From NCBI GenBank assembly GCA_026914155.1, contig JAPPGH010000045.1, positions 53,742 through 117,741 on the forward strand: DNA of 64,000 nt, in the 5' to 3' direction. Of this stretch, positions 34,168 to 42,426 are shown piece after piece (position 1 is the first letter of the stretch; every line of letters begins with the position of its first letter). Position numbers and translations under genes: made by a program. Origin of the DNA: Candidatus Palauibacter rhopaloidicola (GTDB lineage Bacteria; Gemmatimonadota; Gemmatimonadetes; Palauibacterales; Palauibacteraceae). The notes under the pieces were generated by a model. The model searched no databases, had not been told where the DNA came from, and saw only the letters and a program-made list of their open reading frames with translations.

Positions 34168-35577
34168 TCAGTTGTCGCAGCGGCGTAGATCGCGACCGGA
34201 GCGGTCTTCGGGCTCGAGGACGAGGAGGACCCGGGCCTGCCCGGCCTCCGAGACGACGACCCGCGGCGTCGGCGACTCGAAGCCTCCGCAGTCGGCCCGC
34301 ACCTGGTACGCGCCGGGCGGCAGGTCCTCCATCGCGAAGCGGCCGGCAGCATCGGTCACGACTCGGACGTCGGTGCCGACCAGTATGACGGGCACGGCCG
34401 GGAACCCCCGCCCTGTGTTCCCGTTCACGACCCGCCCGGCGACCGATCCCGGCATCGTGACGGGGACGACCAGACGCGCCGCCTCACCGGGTTCGGCGCG
34501 GAGCGTGGCGACCTCGCCCGGATGGGGGCCGTAGGAGGGCGCCAAGGTGATGTCGGTTCCCGACGGGAGGTCGCAGAGCCGGAAGCGGCCGGTCGAGTCG
34601 GACCGCACCTCGATCTCGGAGAGTTCGAGCGGCCCCTCCTCGCCGGCCGGCGCGAACGACGCCCGGATGCGGGCCGCCGGCAGCCGCACCTCGGTGAGCC
34701 GGTCCTCCACCGTCCCGTCGAGCGTCACCTCGGCGGCACCGCCGGCCGGCTCGCAGAGCTTCACGTCGATCTGCGGCACGTGTCCCCCCATCTGTGCCAT
34801 CCAGTCGGACCACAGGATGATGGCCCCGCATATCATCGTGTGATCGTTGAACGCGAAATGGGGGATCGGAGACGATGTCGGGTACAGCTCGGCGGCGCCC
34901 AGATCCGCCACGGACAGTGCGTCCAGCAGTTGCTCGGCCGGCTCCACGGGGGACTGGTGCGTGCCGGCCGGATCGATCGACGCCGGCTGGCTGGTCCCCC
35001 AGCCATCGACTGTCCCGATGAATCTCCGGTCGTACCAGACCTGCACCGTGGGACACCGGGACAGGGGGGCCCGCATCTGCAGGTTCGACATGAAGTGAGA
35101 CAACCGGGTGAAGCCCGCGCTTCGGGTTCTGATCCACTCCGGCTCGAAGTACGTGCCCCAGCCCTCCTCCAGCCGGTCGTAGAAGCCCGTCTCGACCAGG
35201 CGGAGCGGTCGGCCCTCGACGTCCACCTCGAGCGGCGCCACCTCGACCGGGTCCAGGGACAGCCGCACATCGAGCGAGGCCGGCCCGTCCGGCCCCACCG
35301 CCAGCGGCACGCTGTACGCGGCGAACCCGATGCGCCTGACGCCGAGCACGTACTCGCCCGGCGCGATGCCGTCAAAGGCAAAGGCGCCGCTCGCTCCTGT
35401 GACGGTCTCCGCCACCACGACGTCCCCTCCCGCCAACCGTACCGCGGCACCCGCCACGGGCTGGCCGGTGTCCTCGGCGCGGACCACGCCCGCCACCCGC
35501 CCCGGCTCCTGCCCCGCCGCCGTCATCGGCCACGCGACGCTCAGCGCAAGCGCCACGAACACCAAGTGCCATGTCAC
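34168..35577 (-). CDS. Carboxypeptidase-regulatory / TonB-plug protein without barrel
   Basis: A 469-residue exported protein with signal peptide ending near AAGQ (residue 23). Residues 27-105 are a CarboxypepD_reg-like Ig domain (GRVAGVVRAEDTGQPVAGAAV). A plug-like middle section ends MICGAIILWSD, matching the CGVIxIWT close of TonB-dependent receptor plugs. Two further Ig-like modules follow (residues about 285-375 and 385-460). There is no barrel. It may bind surface ligands or pair with a separate barrel. It heads the run of minus-strand propeller genes at 32.7-34.1 kb. Confidence 0.72.
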   Translation of the reverse strand: MTWHLVFVALALSVAWPMTAAGQEPGRVAGVVRAEDTGQPVAGAAVRLAGGDVVVAETVTGASGAFAFDGIAPGEYVLGVRRIGFAAYSVPLAVGPDGPASLDVRLSLDPVEVAPLEVDVEGRPLRLVETGFYDRLEEGWGTYFEPEWIRTRSAGFTRLSHFMSNLQMRAPLSRCPTVQVWYDRRFIGTVDGWGTSQPASIDPAGTHQSPVEPAEQLLDALSVADLGAAELYPTSSPIPHFAFNDHTMICGAIILWSDWMAQMGGHVPQIDVKLCEPAGGAAEVTLDGTVEDRLTEVRLPAARIRASFAPAGEEGPLELSEIEVRSDSTGRFRLCDLPSGTDITLAPSYGPHPGEVATLRAEPGEAARLVVPVTMPGSVAGRVVNGNTGRGFPAVPVILVGTDVRVVTDAAGRFAMEDLPPGAYQVRADCGGFESPTPRVVVSEAGQARVLLVLEPEDRSGRDLRRCDN

Positions 35578-35729
35578 GCCGCGGCCGCCCGACCGTGCGA
35601 AACCTGTCGCAGTGGTGCCGATCGTCCGACCTCCCTCTTGGGTAATCCGGAACTTCCCTTCCTCCCCTGCTCCGGATCGAAATCTGACGCCTGCGGGCGG
35701 GTGGTGCGAGTAGCCCCGCCTGACCCCGC

Positions 35730-35747
35730 ACGTTCCCGCGGGAACGT
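35730..35747. repeat. 18-bp perfect palindrome after a propeller gene
   Basis: ACGTTCCCGCGGGAACGT, 3 bp past the stop codon of the propeller gene at 35751, with CGCCTGACCCC on its far side (35717-35727). Confidence 0.85.
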
Positions 35748-35750
35748 CTC

Positions 35751-36848
35751 CTATCGCGGCTCCAGACCAGTCGTCCGCACGAACGCGTCGTAGTCCACGA
35801 GCAGGAGATGCGGGACGGGCTGCGCGTTTCTCGGGCTTCTGACGAGCGCGAAGCTGCCGGGCCGGGCGTCGAGGAGAACGTGCGCCGTGGGAATCGAAGT
35901 ATCGACCCGGGTGCCGAGCGGGAGCCGTACCAGCCGCATCCCGGGCTCTCCGAGAACGTCTACGGACAGCACGGGCGTCCGGCCCACCACGGCGACCCCG
36001 GACACCGCGGGTTCGCCCGCCTCCCTACCCCGCACGACCACGGTGCCCGGGCCGGTTCTCGTGTGCTTGTGCCGGTGGTGGACGAGGCCCGGCAACGTGT
36101 CCGTAGCGACCGTACGGTAATCCGGGCAGGACATCGTAAGCGTCTCCGTAGGCTCCCGGGCAGCGTGATGGACCACGATCACGTCATCGGAACCCGCCAG
36201 GTCGCGCGGACCGAAGAACTGGCGCATCCCGTACGAATACCGCTCCGCCTCGCTGTCGCCCCCGAGAAGCAGTGCGGGGCCTGCGTCGATCCCCCGCAGG
36301 GCTCGGAGCCAGACATGCGTTCCGTCGGCGTCCGTGCCGGGACCGTACACCAGGAAGTCCTCGCCACAGCCACGTGCGGCCGCCTGCGGCCAGAAGCCGG
36401 TCGCTCCGGTGTCCAGGAACCCGCCTCCGAGCGTGAACAGCGAGGCACGACCCGGCTGCAGCACGAGTATACGATCATCGGAGACCGCCATCGCCAACGG
36501 AGACTCAGCCTCGCCCGGCCCCTCTCCGTGAGGCACGAATGCGGCTTCCAGCGAACCGGATGTCGTGAAGACGCGCACGTACGGCGGCGCCTGGTCGAGC
36601 ACGACGACGAAACGTCCATCCGGGGTGAGATGGGCGTCACGGATTCGGGTGAAACCTTCCCCTTCCGAGGCGGGGTTTATCGCCGCGCCGATACGAACGG
36701 CCGAATCGAACAGTCCCGCCATGGACGCGGAGACATCGACCGCGTCCCGGTCGGCCGTGAGTTCGGACCCGTCGGGCGCGCGGTCGCCGCCACAAGCCAG
36801 AAGGCCAACAAACGCGGCGATCCTGCAGCGTACGTGAGCATCGCCCAA
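35751..36848 (-). CDS. 6-bladed beta-propeller lipoprotein, paralogue A
   Basis: A 365-residue lipoprotein. I chose a TTG start (36848) giving a short signal with lipobox GLLAC; a GGAGA ribosome-binding site lies 8 bases before it. No ATG fits, because the upstream frame crosses the palindrome at 36868. The mature part matches the next gene closely, block by block: VDVSAS, HLTPDGRFVVVLDQAPPYVRVF, HGEGPGEAESPLAMAVSDDRIL, and a C-terminal VPHLLLVDYDAFVRTTGLEPR. The pair therefore arose by tandem duplication. Function unknown. Confidence 0.72.
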   Translation of the reverse strand: MGDAHVRCRIAAFVGLLACGGDRAPDGSELTADRDAVDVSASMAGLFDSAVRIGAAINPASEGEGFTRIRDAHLTPDGRFVVVLDQAPPYVRVFTTSGSLEAAFVPHGEGPGEAESPLAMAVSDDRILVLQPGRASLFTLGGGFLDTGATGFWPQAAARGCGEDFLVYGPGTDADGTHVWLRALRGIDAGPALLLGGDSEAERYSYGMRQFFGPRDLAGSDDVIVVHHAAREPTETLTMSCPDYRTVATDTLPGLVHHRHKHTRTGPGTVVVRGREAGEPAVSGVAVVGRTPVLSVDVLGEPGMRLVRLPLGTRVDTSIPTAHVLLDARPGSFALVRSPRNAQPVPHLLLVDYDAFVRTTGLEPR

Positions 36849-36867
36849 TCTCTGCTCTCCTTGCCAG

Positions 36868-36885
36868 ACGTTCCCGCGGGAACGT
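36868..36885. repeat. 18-bp perfect palindrome between paralogous propeller genes
   Basis: ACGTTCCCGCGGGAACGT, with symmetry extending two more bases on each side (AG and CT). It sits 3 bp past the stop codon of the gene at 36889 and 19 bp before the TTG start of the next gene. Confidence 0.85.
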
Positions 36886-36888
36886 CTC

Positions 36889-37995
36889 CTAGTGCGGTTC
36901 CACGCCCAGCGCCCGTACGAAGGCATCGTAGTCCACCATGATGATATGCGGGACAGGAAAGCTGGCCTCGAGGAGTACCGCTTGACCGGGCTGGGCGTCC
37001 AGTAGCGCAACCCTGCTGCTCGTGTAGAGGGCGGGAGATCCGCCGCGAGCCGGGATGAAGTGCGTTCCGGACTCCGTTCCCGATTCGACGATCTTCCACG
37101 CGGACAGGATCGGTGTTCGATTCAGGATCGCGGCGCCCGTGAAGATGTAGCTCCCGAGTTGTAGCGTCCGCACGGCTCCGCCCGTGACCCTCTGTTCGCG
37201 GCCAACCACAGGTTCCGTGAACTCCGGGACGGTGTCCACGGTGGATGTGCGGACGCCGGGGCAGGAGAGCGTGAACGTTTCCGGGGGGTCTCGTCCGTCG
37301 TGGTGGAGTACGGCCAGCCCTCCCGCGCGAGCGAGACGGCTCGGGCGGCCCCGGTCGCGGCTCCGGTAGGCCGAAACCTCCGCCGGACTCGCGCCCTCGA
37401 GGATGGAGACCGGAGTCTCTTCGAGGGCCTGGAATGACCGGAGCCAGACGATGGACCCATCGTCGTAGGCGCCGGGACCGTAGACCAGAAAACCGTCCGC
37501 GCAGCCACGCGCGGCAGATGTCGGCCAGAAATCGATCGGCCGGTCCTCGACGAGTTCCCCGTCCAATGTGAGCACCGAGGCGCGGCCGGGTTCCAGCACG
37601 AGGATGCGGTCGTTCGACACCGCCAGCGCCTCGGGACTCTCGGCTTCGCCCGGTCCCTCGCCGCGCGGCAAGAAAGCGGCTTCGAGCGATCCGTCGGGGT
37701 TGAAGACACGCACGAATGGCGGACTAGCATCGAGCGCCACGACGAAGCGGCCGTCCGGCGTCAGCTGCGCATCGAGAATCCGCCGAAAGGCCTCGGCCTC
37801 CGAATCAGGGTTCACTTCCGCCCCGATTCGCACGCCGGACCCGATGAGCGCCTCCAGCGACGCGGAGACGTCAACCACCTCCCGGTCGTCCGCAACTCCC
37901 AACTCCGTGAAGTCGCCCTCACTCCCACAAGCGAGGAGGCCCGCCAGGAGCAGCAACGCACCGCAGGTTAGGTCCGCTTTAGGGCTGTACGGCAT
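36889..37995 (-). CDS. 6-bladed beta-propeller lipoprotein, paralogue B
   Basis: A 368-residue lipoprotein with a clear signal and lipobox (LLLLAGLLAC, Cys at about 23). The mature part has propeller blades with AQLTPDGRFVVALDASPPFVRVF, GEGPGEAESPEALAVSNDRIL and WPTSAARGCADGFLVYGPGA. It ends VPHIIMVDYDAFVRALGVEPH, nearly identical to the end of the neighbouring paralogue. The two genes are adjacent on one strand, separated by the palindrome. Role in the envelope is unknown. Confidence 0.78.
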   Translation of the reverse strand: MPYSPKADLTCGALLLLAGLLACGSEGDFTELGVADDREVVDVSASLEALIGSGVRIGAEVNPDSEAEAFRRILDAQLTPDGRFVVALDASPPFVRVFNPDGSLEAAFLPRGEGPGEAESPEALAVSNDRILVLEPGRASVLTLDGELVEDRPIDFWPTSAARGCADGFLVYGPGAYDDGSIVWLRSFQALEETPVSILEGASPAEVSAYRSRDRGRPSRLARAGGLAVLHHDGRDPPETFTLSCPGVRTSTVDTVPEFTEPVVGREQRVTGGAVRTLQLGSYIFTGAAILNRTPILSAWKIVESGTESGTHFIPARGGSPALYTSSRVALLDAQPGQAVLLEASFPVPHIIMVDYDAFVRALGVEPH

Positions 37996-38051
37996 CGTGG
38001 GAGTCTACCGGACTCCCAACCGCGTGGACACTCCGACGAGCCGTCCAGCAC

Positions 38052-38083
38052 CGCCTGACCCCAGGCACTCCTGGGGTCAGGCG
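38052..38083. terminator. Perfect 14-bp-arm hairpin
   Basis: CGCCTGACCCCAGG and CCTGGGGTCAGGCG are exact reverse complements around a 4-base loop. It is 11 bp past the stop codon of the propeller gene at 38094, so it may terminate that transcript, but no T-tract follows. The left arm shares CGCCTGACCCC with the sequence next to the palindromes at 28331 and 35717. Confidence 0.6.
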
Positions 38084-38093
38084 CCCTGTTTCG

Positions 38094-39170
38094 TCAGCGT
38101 TGCGAGGCCAACTCCCGGGGGAGGTCGTACCAGTCCACGACATCGTCCGTGAGCCCATCGGAGCGGCGGAGCGCGATGAGCCGGTCACCCCGGATGTCGA
38201 TCATGCTCACGTCACCCTGGAGTTGCGCGGTGCCAATGAACGAAGCCGACGGGAGGTCGTAAACATCTACGTAGGAGCCCTCGTCTTCATTCAACCGAAT
38301 GATCCACAGCCGATTATCCATATCGCCGCCCGCAGTACCGTACCAAGGATACGCGCGCGAGCGGAGATCCTCGACGGTATATCCCGGGTCAAAACCGCTC
38401 GCGTTGTCTTTGCGCGCCTGCACTATTTTCGTGATCGCGGCTTCGCTTGTGAACCTCTCCCGGTACGTCGGGGCCGGGATTACGATGGCCTTGCCCGCCC
38501 CGGACGGATACCACAGCAGGAACTCACCGAAGCAGGCTACGTGGACGATACCGGTGCCGACCGGATAGGCAAGACCGATCTTGTCCTGGCCGGGGCCGGG
38601 CGGCGTCCGGCACCTTGCGACTGTGGGATCGGGCAGCCACTTACGAAGGACTTCGCCCGTCCCGAGATGGATCTCCGCATAGGCCGATGCAGCATCGCCG
38701 GGCGTCCGATGTCGGGTGAGAGCCGTGCTGTCCGTCATCTGGCGGAGACCCATGGCCGTGCCGTCCGTTGGCGCGCTCGACACGAACACTCCGTTCCGCG
38801 TGAACCTTGATATCCGAGACAGGCGTGAATCGGTGACCGTAATGTCACCGTGCGGCCCCCGGACGATCGCGGCGATCGCGCCGGATAGCTCACCCGGGCC
38901 CTCGCCCGCATCTCCAAACACGAGCGAGTCACCGCGGATGTCCACGCAGTAGCCTGTGGCTCTGTATCGGGCAACAACGCATGCGGTATCGGGTGTGATC
39001 AAAGCGGGACCGAGCATCGCCGCCGGAAGATGCGTCGATGCAAAGGGTCTCAACTCGAACATAACGACTGGCCCGGCATCTTCCCCCCAGCACGCGACGA
39101 AGACGATCACACCCGGGAGCCCTACCCAGGCTCCGCGCTGGATCAACCTGTTGAGGGTCGCGGTCAGCAA
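38094..39170 (-). CDS. 6-bladed beta-propeller protein, distant paralogue
   Basis: A 358-residue exported protein from a TTG that overlaps the stop of the upstream small gene, giving MLTATLNRLIQRGAWVGLPG and then VIVFVACW, a weak lipobox. The start is uncertain: no ribosome-binding site is evident, and the frame continues upstream into the 82-residue gene. The mature part has propeller signs: VVARYRATGYCVDIRGDSLVFGD followed by GEGPGELSG, then TDSRLSRISRFTRNGVFV. It is more diverged than the pair beside it and less GC-rich. Confidence 0.68.
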   Translation of the reverse strand: MLTATLNRLIQRGAWVGLPGVIVFVACWGEDAGPVVMFELRPFASTHLPAAMLGPALITPDTACVVARYRATGYCVDIRGDSLVFGDAGEGPGELSGAIAAIVRGPHGDITVTDSRLSRISRFTRNGVFVSSAPTDGTAMGLRQMTDSTALTRHRTPGDAASAYAEIHLGTGEVLRKWLPDPTVARCRTPPGPGQDKIGLAYPVGTGIVHVACFGEFLLWYPSGAGKAIVIPAPTYRERFTSEAAITKIVQARKDNASGFDPGYTVEDLRSRAYPWYGTAGGDMDNRLWIIRLNEDEGSYVDVYDLPSASFIGTAQLQGDVSMIDIRGDRLIALRRSDGLTDDVVDWYDLPRELASQR

Positions 39171-39412
39171 TCGAGAGCCACGCAGCGCCAGTAGACGCCT
39201 GCGGCATCGCTTGTCGCGACCGCGTGAGCGATCCACTCCTCAGTGTTTGTAGAGATCAAGTAGTCATAACTGTCGTTCCAGACCTCCATCGCTTGGTCGT
39301 GACAAGCCTCTTCGCAGGCGAGACGTCCGAAATTCTGCGCCCACGCCGCGGCTGGTGACAAGGCGAACAAGACTGCCAACAGCGTGTGGGTGAAACGCCG
39401 ACGGTTCTGCAT
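39164..39412 (-). CDS. Small secreted cysteine-containing protein
   Basis: An 82-residue protein with a clear signal peptide (RRRFTHTLLAVLFALSPAAAWAQ, cleavage after about residue 25). The mature 57 residues contain four Cys (CEEACHDQ and WRCVALDC), likely forming two disulfides. It sits at the head of a minus-strand pair with the distant propeller gene, with the coding ends overlapping. I do not recognise a family; a small exported effector or binding peptide is possible. Confidence 0.6.
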   Translation of the reverse strand: MQNRRRFTHTLLAVLFALSPAAAWAQNFGRLACEEACHDQAMEVWNDSYDYLISTNTEEWIAHAVATSDAAGVYWRCVALDC

Positions 39413-39560
39413 TTTTGCTCCCGGATCTAAGGGGACTTTCGCCGCGGGGACTCGTTCCCGAGGCTCGCGCAGGGACGCTACGGGGCAACAACCGTCGTCG
39501 GATAGGTGCAGTATCGGTGAATCTTTGACGAAATCGGTGCGCGTCCAGCCACGTGTGGTT

Positions 39561-40361
39561 TCAGGCGTTCCGTGAACCGGAATCGGGCACCCGGTTCCGG
39601 GGGTCGCGCAGCCGGGTCGGCTGCAGGAACTGCTCTACGAGCGCCGTCAGCAGGCGGTCGGGAGGCACCTTCTCCAGTTGCACGAGCGTGCATCCGGGCC
39701 ATCGTTTCGACTTGCGCTGAAGGGTCTCGCGGGCGAAGCCGAGGTGCGCGCTGACGCGCTTCCAGCCCAGGCCCGAGGCACGAAGTTGCCTGGCTCTCAG
39801 GATCACCAGAGCCTCCAGGAATCGGCTCAGGGTCGTCCTGCCATCGTGCCATGCACTGAACGCCTTCGAGAGTGTGATCGGCGAGTAGCGACCGGCGGCG
39901 GCCAACTCCTTCACGCTACGCGCGGGTCGGTCGGTGGCGGCGCGGAGGCTGTACGGCAGCGCGGTTCGAAGGGAGGGAGGCAGCTTCGCGTCCCCAGCTT
40001 GCTCGGCCAGGCGCAGTAGCGGGACCGACCCGCGGGCGGCTTCGATCTCGAGCGGGAGTGCGGTCTGGAGGTCCGCGAACCAGACGACGGCCGACGTCTT
40101 GACGCCGCTCAGCCGGCGAACGGCTTCGGGCTCGCGATCCGTGACGAGGATGAGGGGCATCCACAGCCTCTTCCGTTCGATGTCCCGCAGGAGTTCGATC
40201 GTCTCCGGCGGGATGGGGTGGCGGCAACCGAGAATCAGACACTCCACGGGGCCATCGCCGTTCGTGAACTGAACGGCATCCGTCACAACCCGTGCGGCCG
40301 TGCCGGCCGCTCGCGCGATCAGTGCCGCGTCGTTTTCCGAGCCCGCAAGAACGTTGATCAT
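39561..40361 (-). CDS. AraC-like transcriptional regulator with degenerate receiver-like domain
   Basis: A 266-residue protein. Residues 1-110 have the length and strand-helix rhythm of a receiver domain (INVLAGSENDAALIARAAG; CLILGCRHPIPPETIELLRD; MPLILVTDREPEAVRR) but lack an Asp at the phosphorylation position, which reads LGCRHP. Residues 150-225 carry two helix-turn-helix segments of AraC type, the second being LGWKRVSAHLGFARETLQRKSKRW. It may bind DNA constitutively or in response to another signal. It lies upstream, on the same strand, of the propeller genes. Confidence 0.6.
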   Translation of the reverse strand: MINVLAGSENDAALIARAAGTAARVVTDAVQFTNGDGPVECLILGCRHPIPPETIELLRDIERKRLWMPLILVTDREPEAVRRLSGVKTSAVVWFADLQTALPLEIEAARGSVPLLRLAEQAGDAKLPPSLRTALPYSLRAATDRPARSVKELAAAGRYSPITLSKAFSAWHDGRTTLSRFLEALVILRARQLRASGLGWKRVSAHLGFARETLQRKSKRWPGCTLVQLEKVPPDRLLTALVEQFLQPTRLRDPRNRVPDSGSRNA

Positions 40362-40516
40362 CCGCTACCTCCTCCGAACGTTCTCGATGTGTCCCCCTAC
40401 CTTCTATACGTCGCCCGAGGGCGAAACTTCGCTCTTGCTCGATCGGCGGTGGGGCTGGATGGGGGCGTCGAAATCGACGAAAACCCGCTTGGGCTGTACG
40501 GATTCGCGCGTTCGGG

Positions 40517-41722
40517 CTAGGCTCCGAACTTCGTGAGGCGACCGGCGCTGGCTGTGGCGAGGCGCATGAGGTCGCAGCCTCGGACGCGGCCGTGGGCGCC
40601 GGTGCGGCAGGCGGTTTCGCCGAAGGTGGTGGCGGCGTCGTTGCGGGCCGGGGGGCCGTGGAGGAGGAAGGGCACGGGGTGCCAGCTGTGGCTGCTCATG
40701 ACGGAGGGGGTCGAGTGGTCGCCGGTCACGAGGATGACGTCGGGGCCCGCATCGACGAGGTCGGGGACGATGACGTCCGCTTCCTCGATGGCGGCTACCT
40801 TGCGGTCGAAGTCACCGTCTTCTCCGGCCTTGTCGGGAGGCTTGAAGTGGAGGAAGAAGAAATCGTAGTCGGCGAACCGCGCCTTCAGGGCGTCAACGAG
40901 CGGGGGGGCGCCCGCGGGCACCGTGCGCGCGTCCATGCCGACGAGGCGCGCGACGCCGCGGTACATGGGGTACGCGGCGGCGGCGGCGGCCCGCATGCCG
41001 AATACGTCGCTGAAGCGGGGCCAGCCGGGCTGGCTGGAGACGCCGCGCAGGAGCGCCATGTTCGCCTGCGTCCGGCCGGCGAGCCGCTCCGCGGCCGCGT
41101 CGAGCCACGCGGCGAGGAGCCGCGCGGTCGGCTCGGAGGCCGCGTTCCGCGCCACGGGGGCTCTGGTCGGCAGCCCGGGCTGGCCGGGGTCGGTGTCGTT
41201 CACGGCGTCGCCCGCCGGCCCATCGGGGTGCAGGACGAGGACGAAACGGTGTTCCTTCACGTGGCGCACGGTGCAGCGGGCGCCGTCGAGTTCGATGCCG
41301 TTGAGCTGGGCGGTCAGGGGGGCGGCTTCATCGCACGGGATGCGGCCCGCGCGGCGGTCGGCCACCCGGCCCTGGGGGTCGAGGGTGCAGAAGTTGGCGC
41401 GCACGGCGATGTCGCCCGGCCGGAGCGGGAATTCGATGCCGAGGGCTTCGAGCACGCCGCGGCCGGTCTCGTACACGAGGGGATCGTAGCCGAACAGGGC
41501 CAGGTGGCCGGGGCCGCTGCCCGGGGTGATGCCCGGCGCAACGGGGTCGTGGAGGCCGCACGTTCCGGCGCGCGCGAGTTCGTCGAGGTGCGGGGTGCGG
41601 GCGGCCTCGAGTTCGGTCGGCCCCCCGGGCTCGCGCGGCAGCCCGCCCAGCCCGTCGAGCACGTAGAGCAGCACCTTGCCCCCGCCGCCTCCGGCGAGAC
41701 GGGCGATCCGGTCGAGTTCCAT
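40517..41722 (-). CDS. apgM: Cofactor-independent phosphoglycerate mutase, archaeal type
   Basis: A 401-residue alkaline-phosphatase-superfamily enzyme with the ApgM layout: metal site VLLYVLDGLGG near the N-terminus, the phosphorylated Ser in TPGSGPGHLALFGYDP, and the second metal site in VTGDHSTPSVMSSHSWHPVP. It interconverts 3- and 2-phosphoglycerate without 2,3-bisphosphoglycerate. This family, first described in archaea, also occurs in several bacterial phyla. It is divergent from the ccm cluster and is the only glycolytic gene in the window. Confidence 0.9.
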   Translation of the reverse strand: MELDRIARLAGGGGGKVLLYVLDGLGGLPREPGGPTELEAARTPHLDELARAGTCGLHDPVAPGITPGSGPGHLALFGYDPLVYETGRGVLEALGIEFPLRPGDIAVRANFCTLDPQGRVADRRAGRIPCDEAAPLTAQLNGIELDGARCTVRHVKEHRFVLVLHPDGPAGDAVNDTDPGQPGLPTRAPVARNAASEPTARLLAAWLDAAAERLAGRTQANMALLRGVSSQPGWPRFSDVFGMRAAAAAAYPMYRGVARLVGMDARTVPAGAPPLVDALKARFADYDFFFLHFKPPDKAGEDGDFDRKVAAIEEADVIVPDLVDAGPDVILVTGDHSTPSVMSSHSWHPVPFLLHGPPARNDAATTFGETACRTGAHGRVRGCDLMRLATASAGRLTKFGA

Positions 41723-41775
41723 GCGGCGGAACGTATGAGCGGCCCCGGCGGCTGGCCAATCGCGCGGGCGCGCCC

Positions 41776-42426
41776 GTGAGCCTCGCGGTCGCCGCGGAGG
41801 GCGTCACCCGGCGCTTCGGCCGGCGCTGGGCGCTGCGCGGGGTCGACCTCGCCGTGCCGCGCGGGGCGGTCGTCGCGCTGCTCGGCGCCAACGGGACGGG
41901 GAAGACGACGCTGCTCCGCGTGATCTCGACGCTGCTCAGGCCGACGGCGGGCCGGGTGGAGGTCCTGGGTCATACCCTCCCCGCGGGCGGGGACGAGATC
42001 CGGGCGCGCGCCGCATTCATGACGGCCGGGGGGCACGCGTACGAGGAGTTGACCGGGGTCGAAAACCTGCGCTTCGCGGCCCGCATGTCCGGGACGGAGG
42101 CCACGGACGACGACCTGCGGGGCGCGCTGGCCGCGGTGGATCTCGGCGGGGCGGCGGATGTCCCGGTGCGGGCGTGGTCGACCGGGATGCGCCAGCGCCT
42201 CGAACTGGCGCGGCTCCGTCTCCGCCCGCTGGAACTCGTGCTGCTCGACGAGCCCTTCGTGAGCCTGGACGAGGACGGCGTGGAACTCGTGCACGAGGCG
42301 GTCCGCGGGTGGCGCGAGGCCGGCGCCGCCGTGGTCATCGCCTCGCACCGGGTCGAGGACGCGACCCGACACGCCGACGAAGTCGTGCGGCTGGCGGGCG
42401 GCCGGGTGGCCGCCGAAACCGCATGA
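41776..42426 (+). CDS. ccmA: CcmA, heme exporter ATP-binding subunit
   Basis: A 216-residue ABC ATPase from a GTG start, with Walker A LLGANGTGKTT, the signature STGMRQRLELARL, Walker B LVLLDEPFVSLD and switch His in IASHR. CcmA drives the CcmABCD complex that moves and releases heme for CcmE in cytochrome c System I maturation. The next gene, ccmB, overlaps by 4 bp. CcmE, F, G and H are not in the window. Confidence 0.9.
   Translation: MSLAVAAEGVTRRFGRRWALRGVDLAVPRGAVVALLGANGTGKTTLLRVISTLLRPTAGRVEVLGHTLPAGGDEIRARAAFMTAGGHAYEELTGVENLRFAARMSGTEATDDDLRGALAAVDLGGAADVPVRAWSTGMRQRLELARLRLRPLELVLLDEPFVSLDEDGVELVHEAVRGWREAGAAVVIASHRVEDATRHADEVVRLAGGRVAAETA

Noticed and set aside
38052..38083. A classic rho-independent terminator
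   Set aside because: The stem is strong, but no T-run follows on either strand, so termination is possible but not shown.
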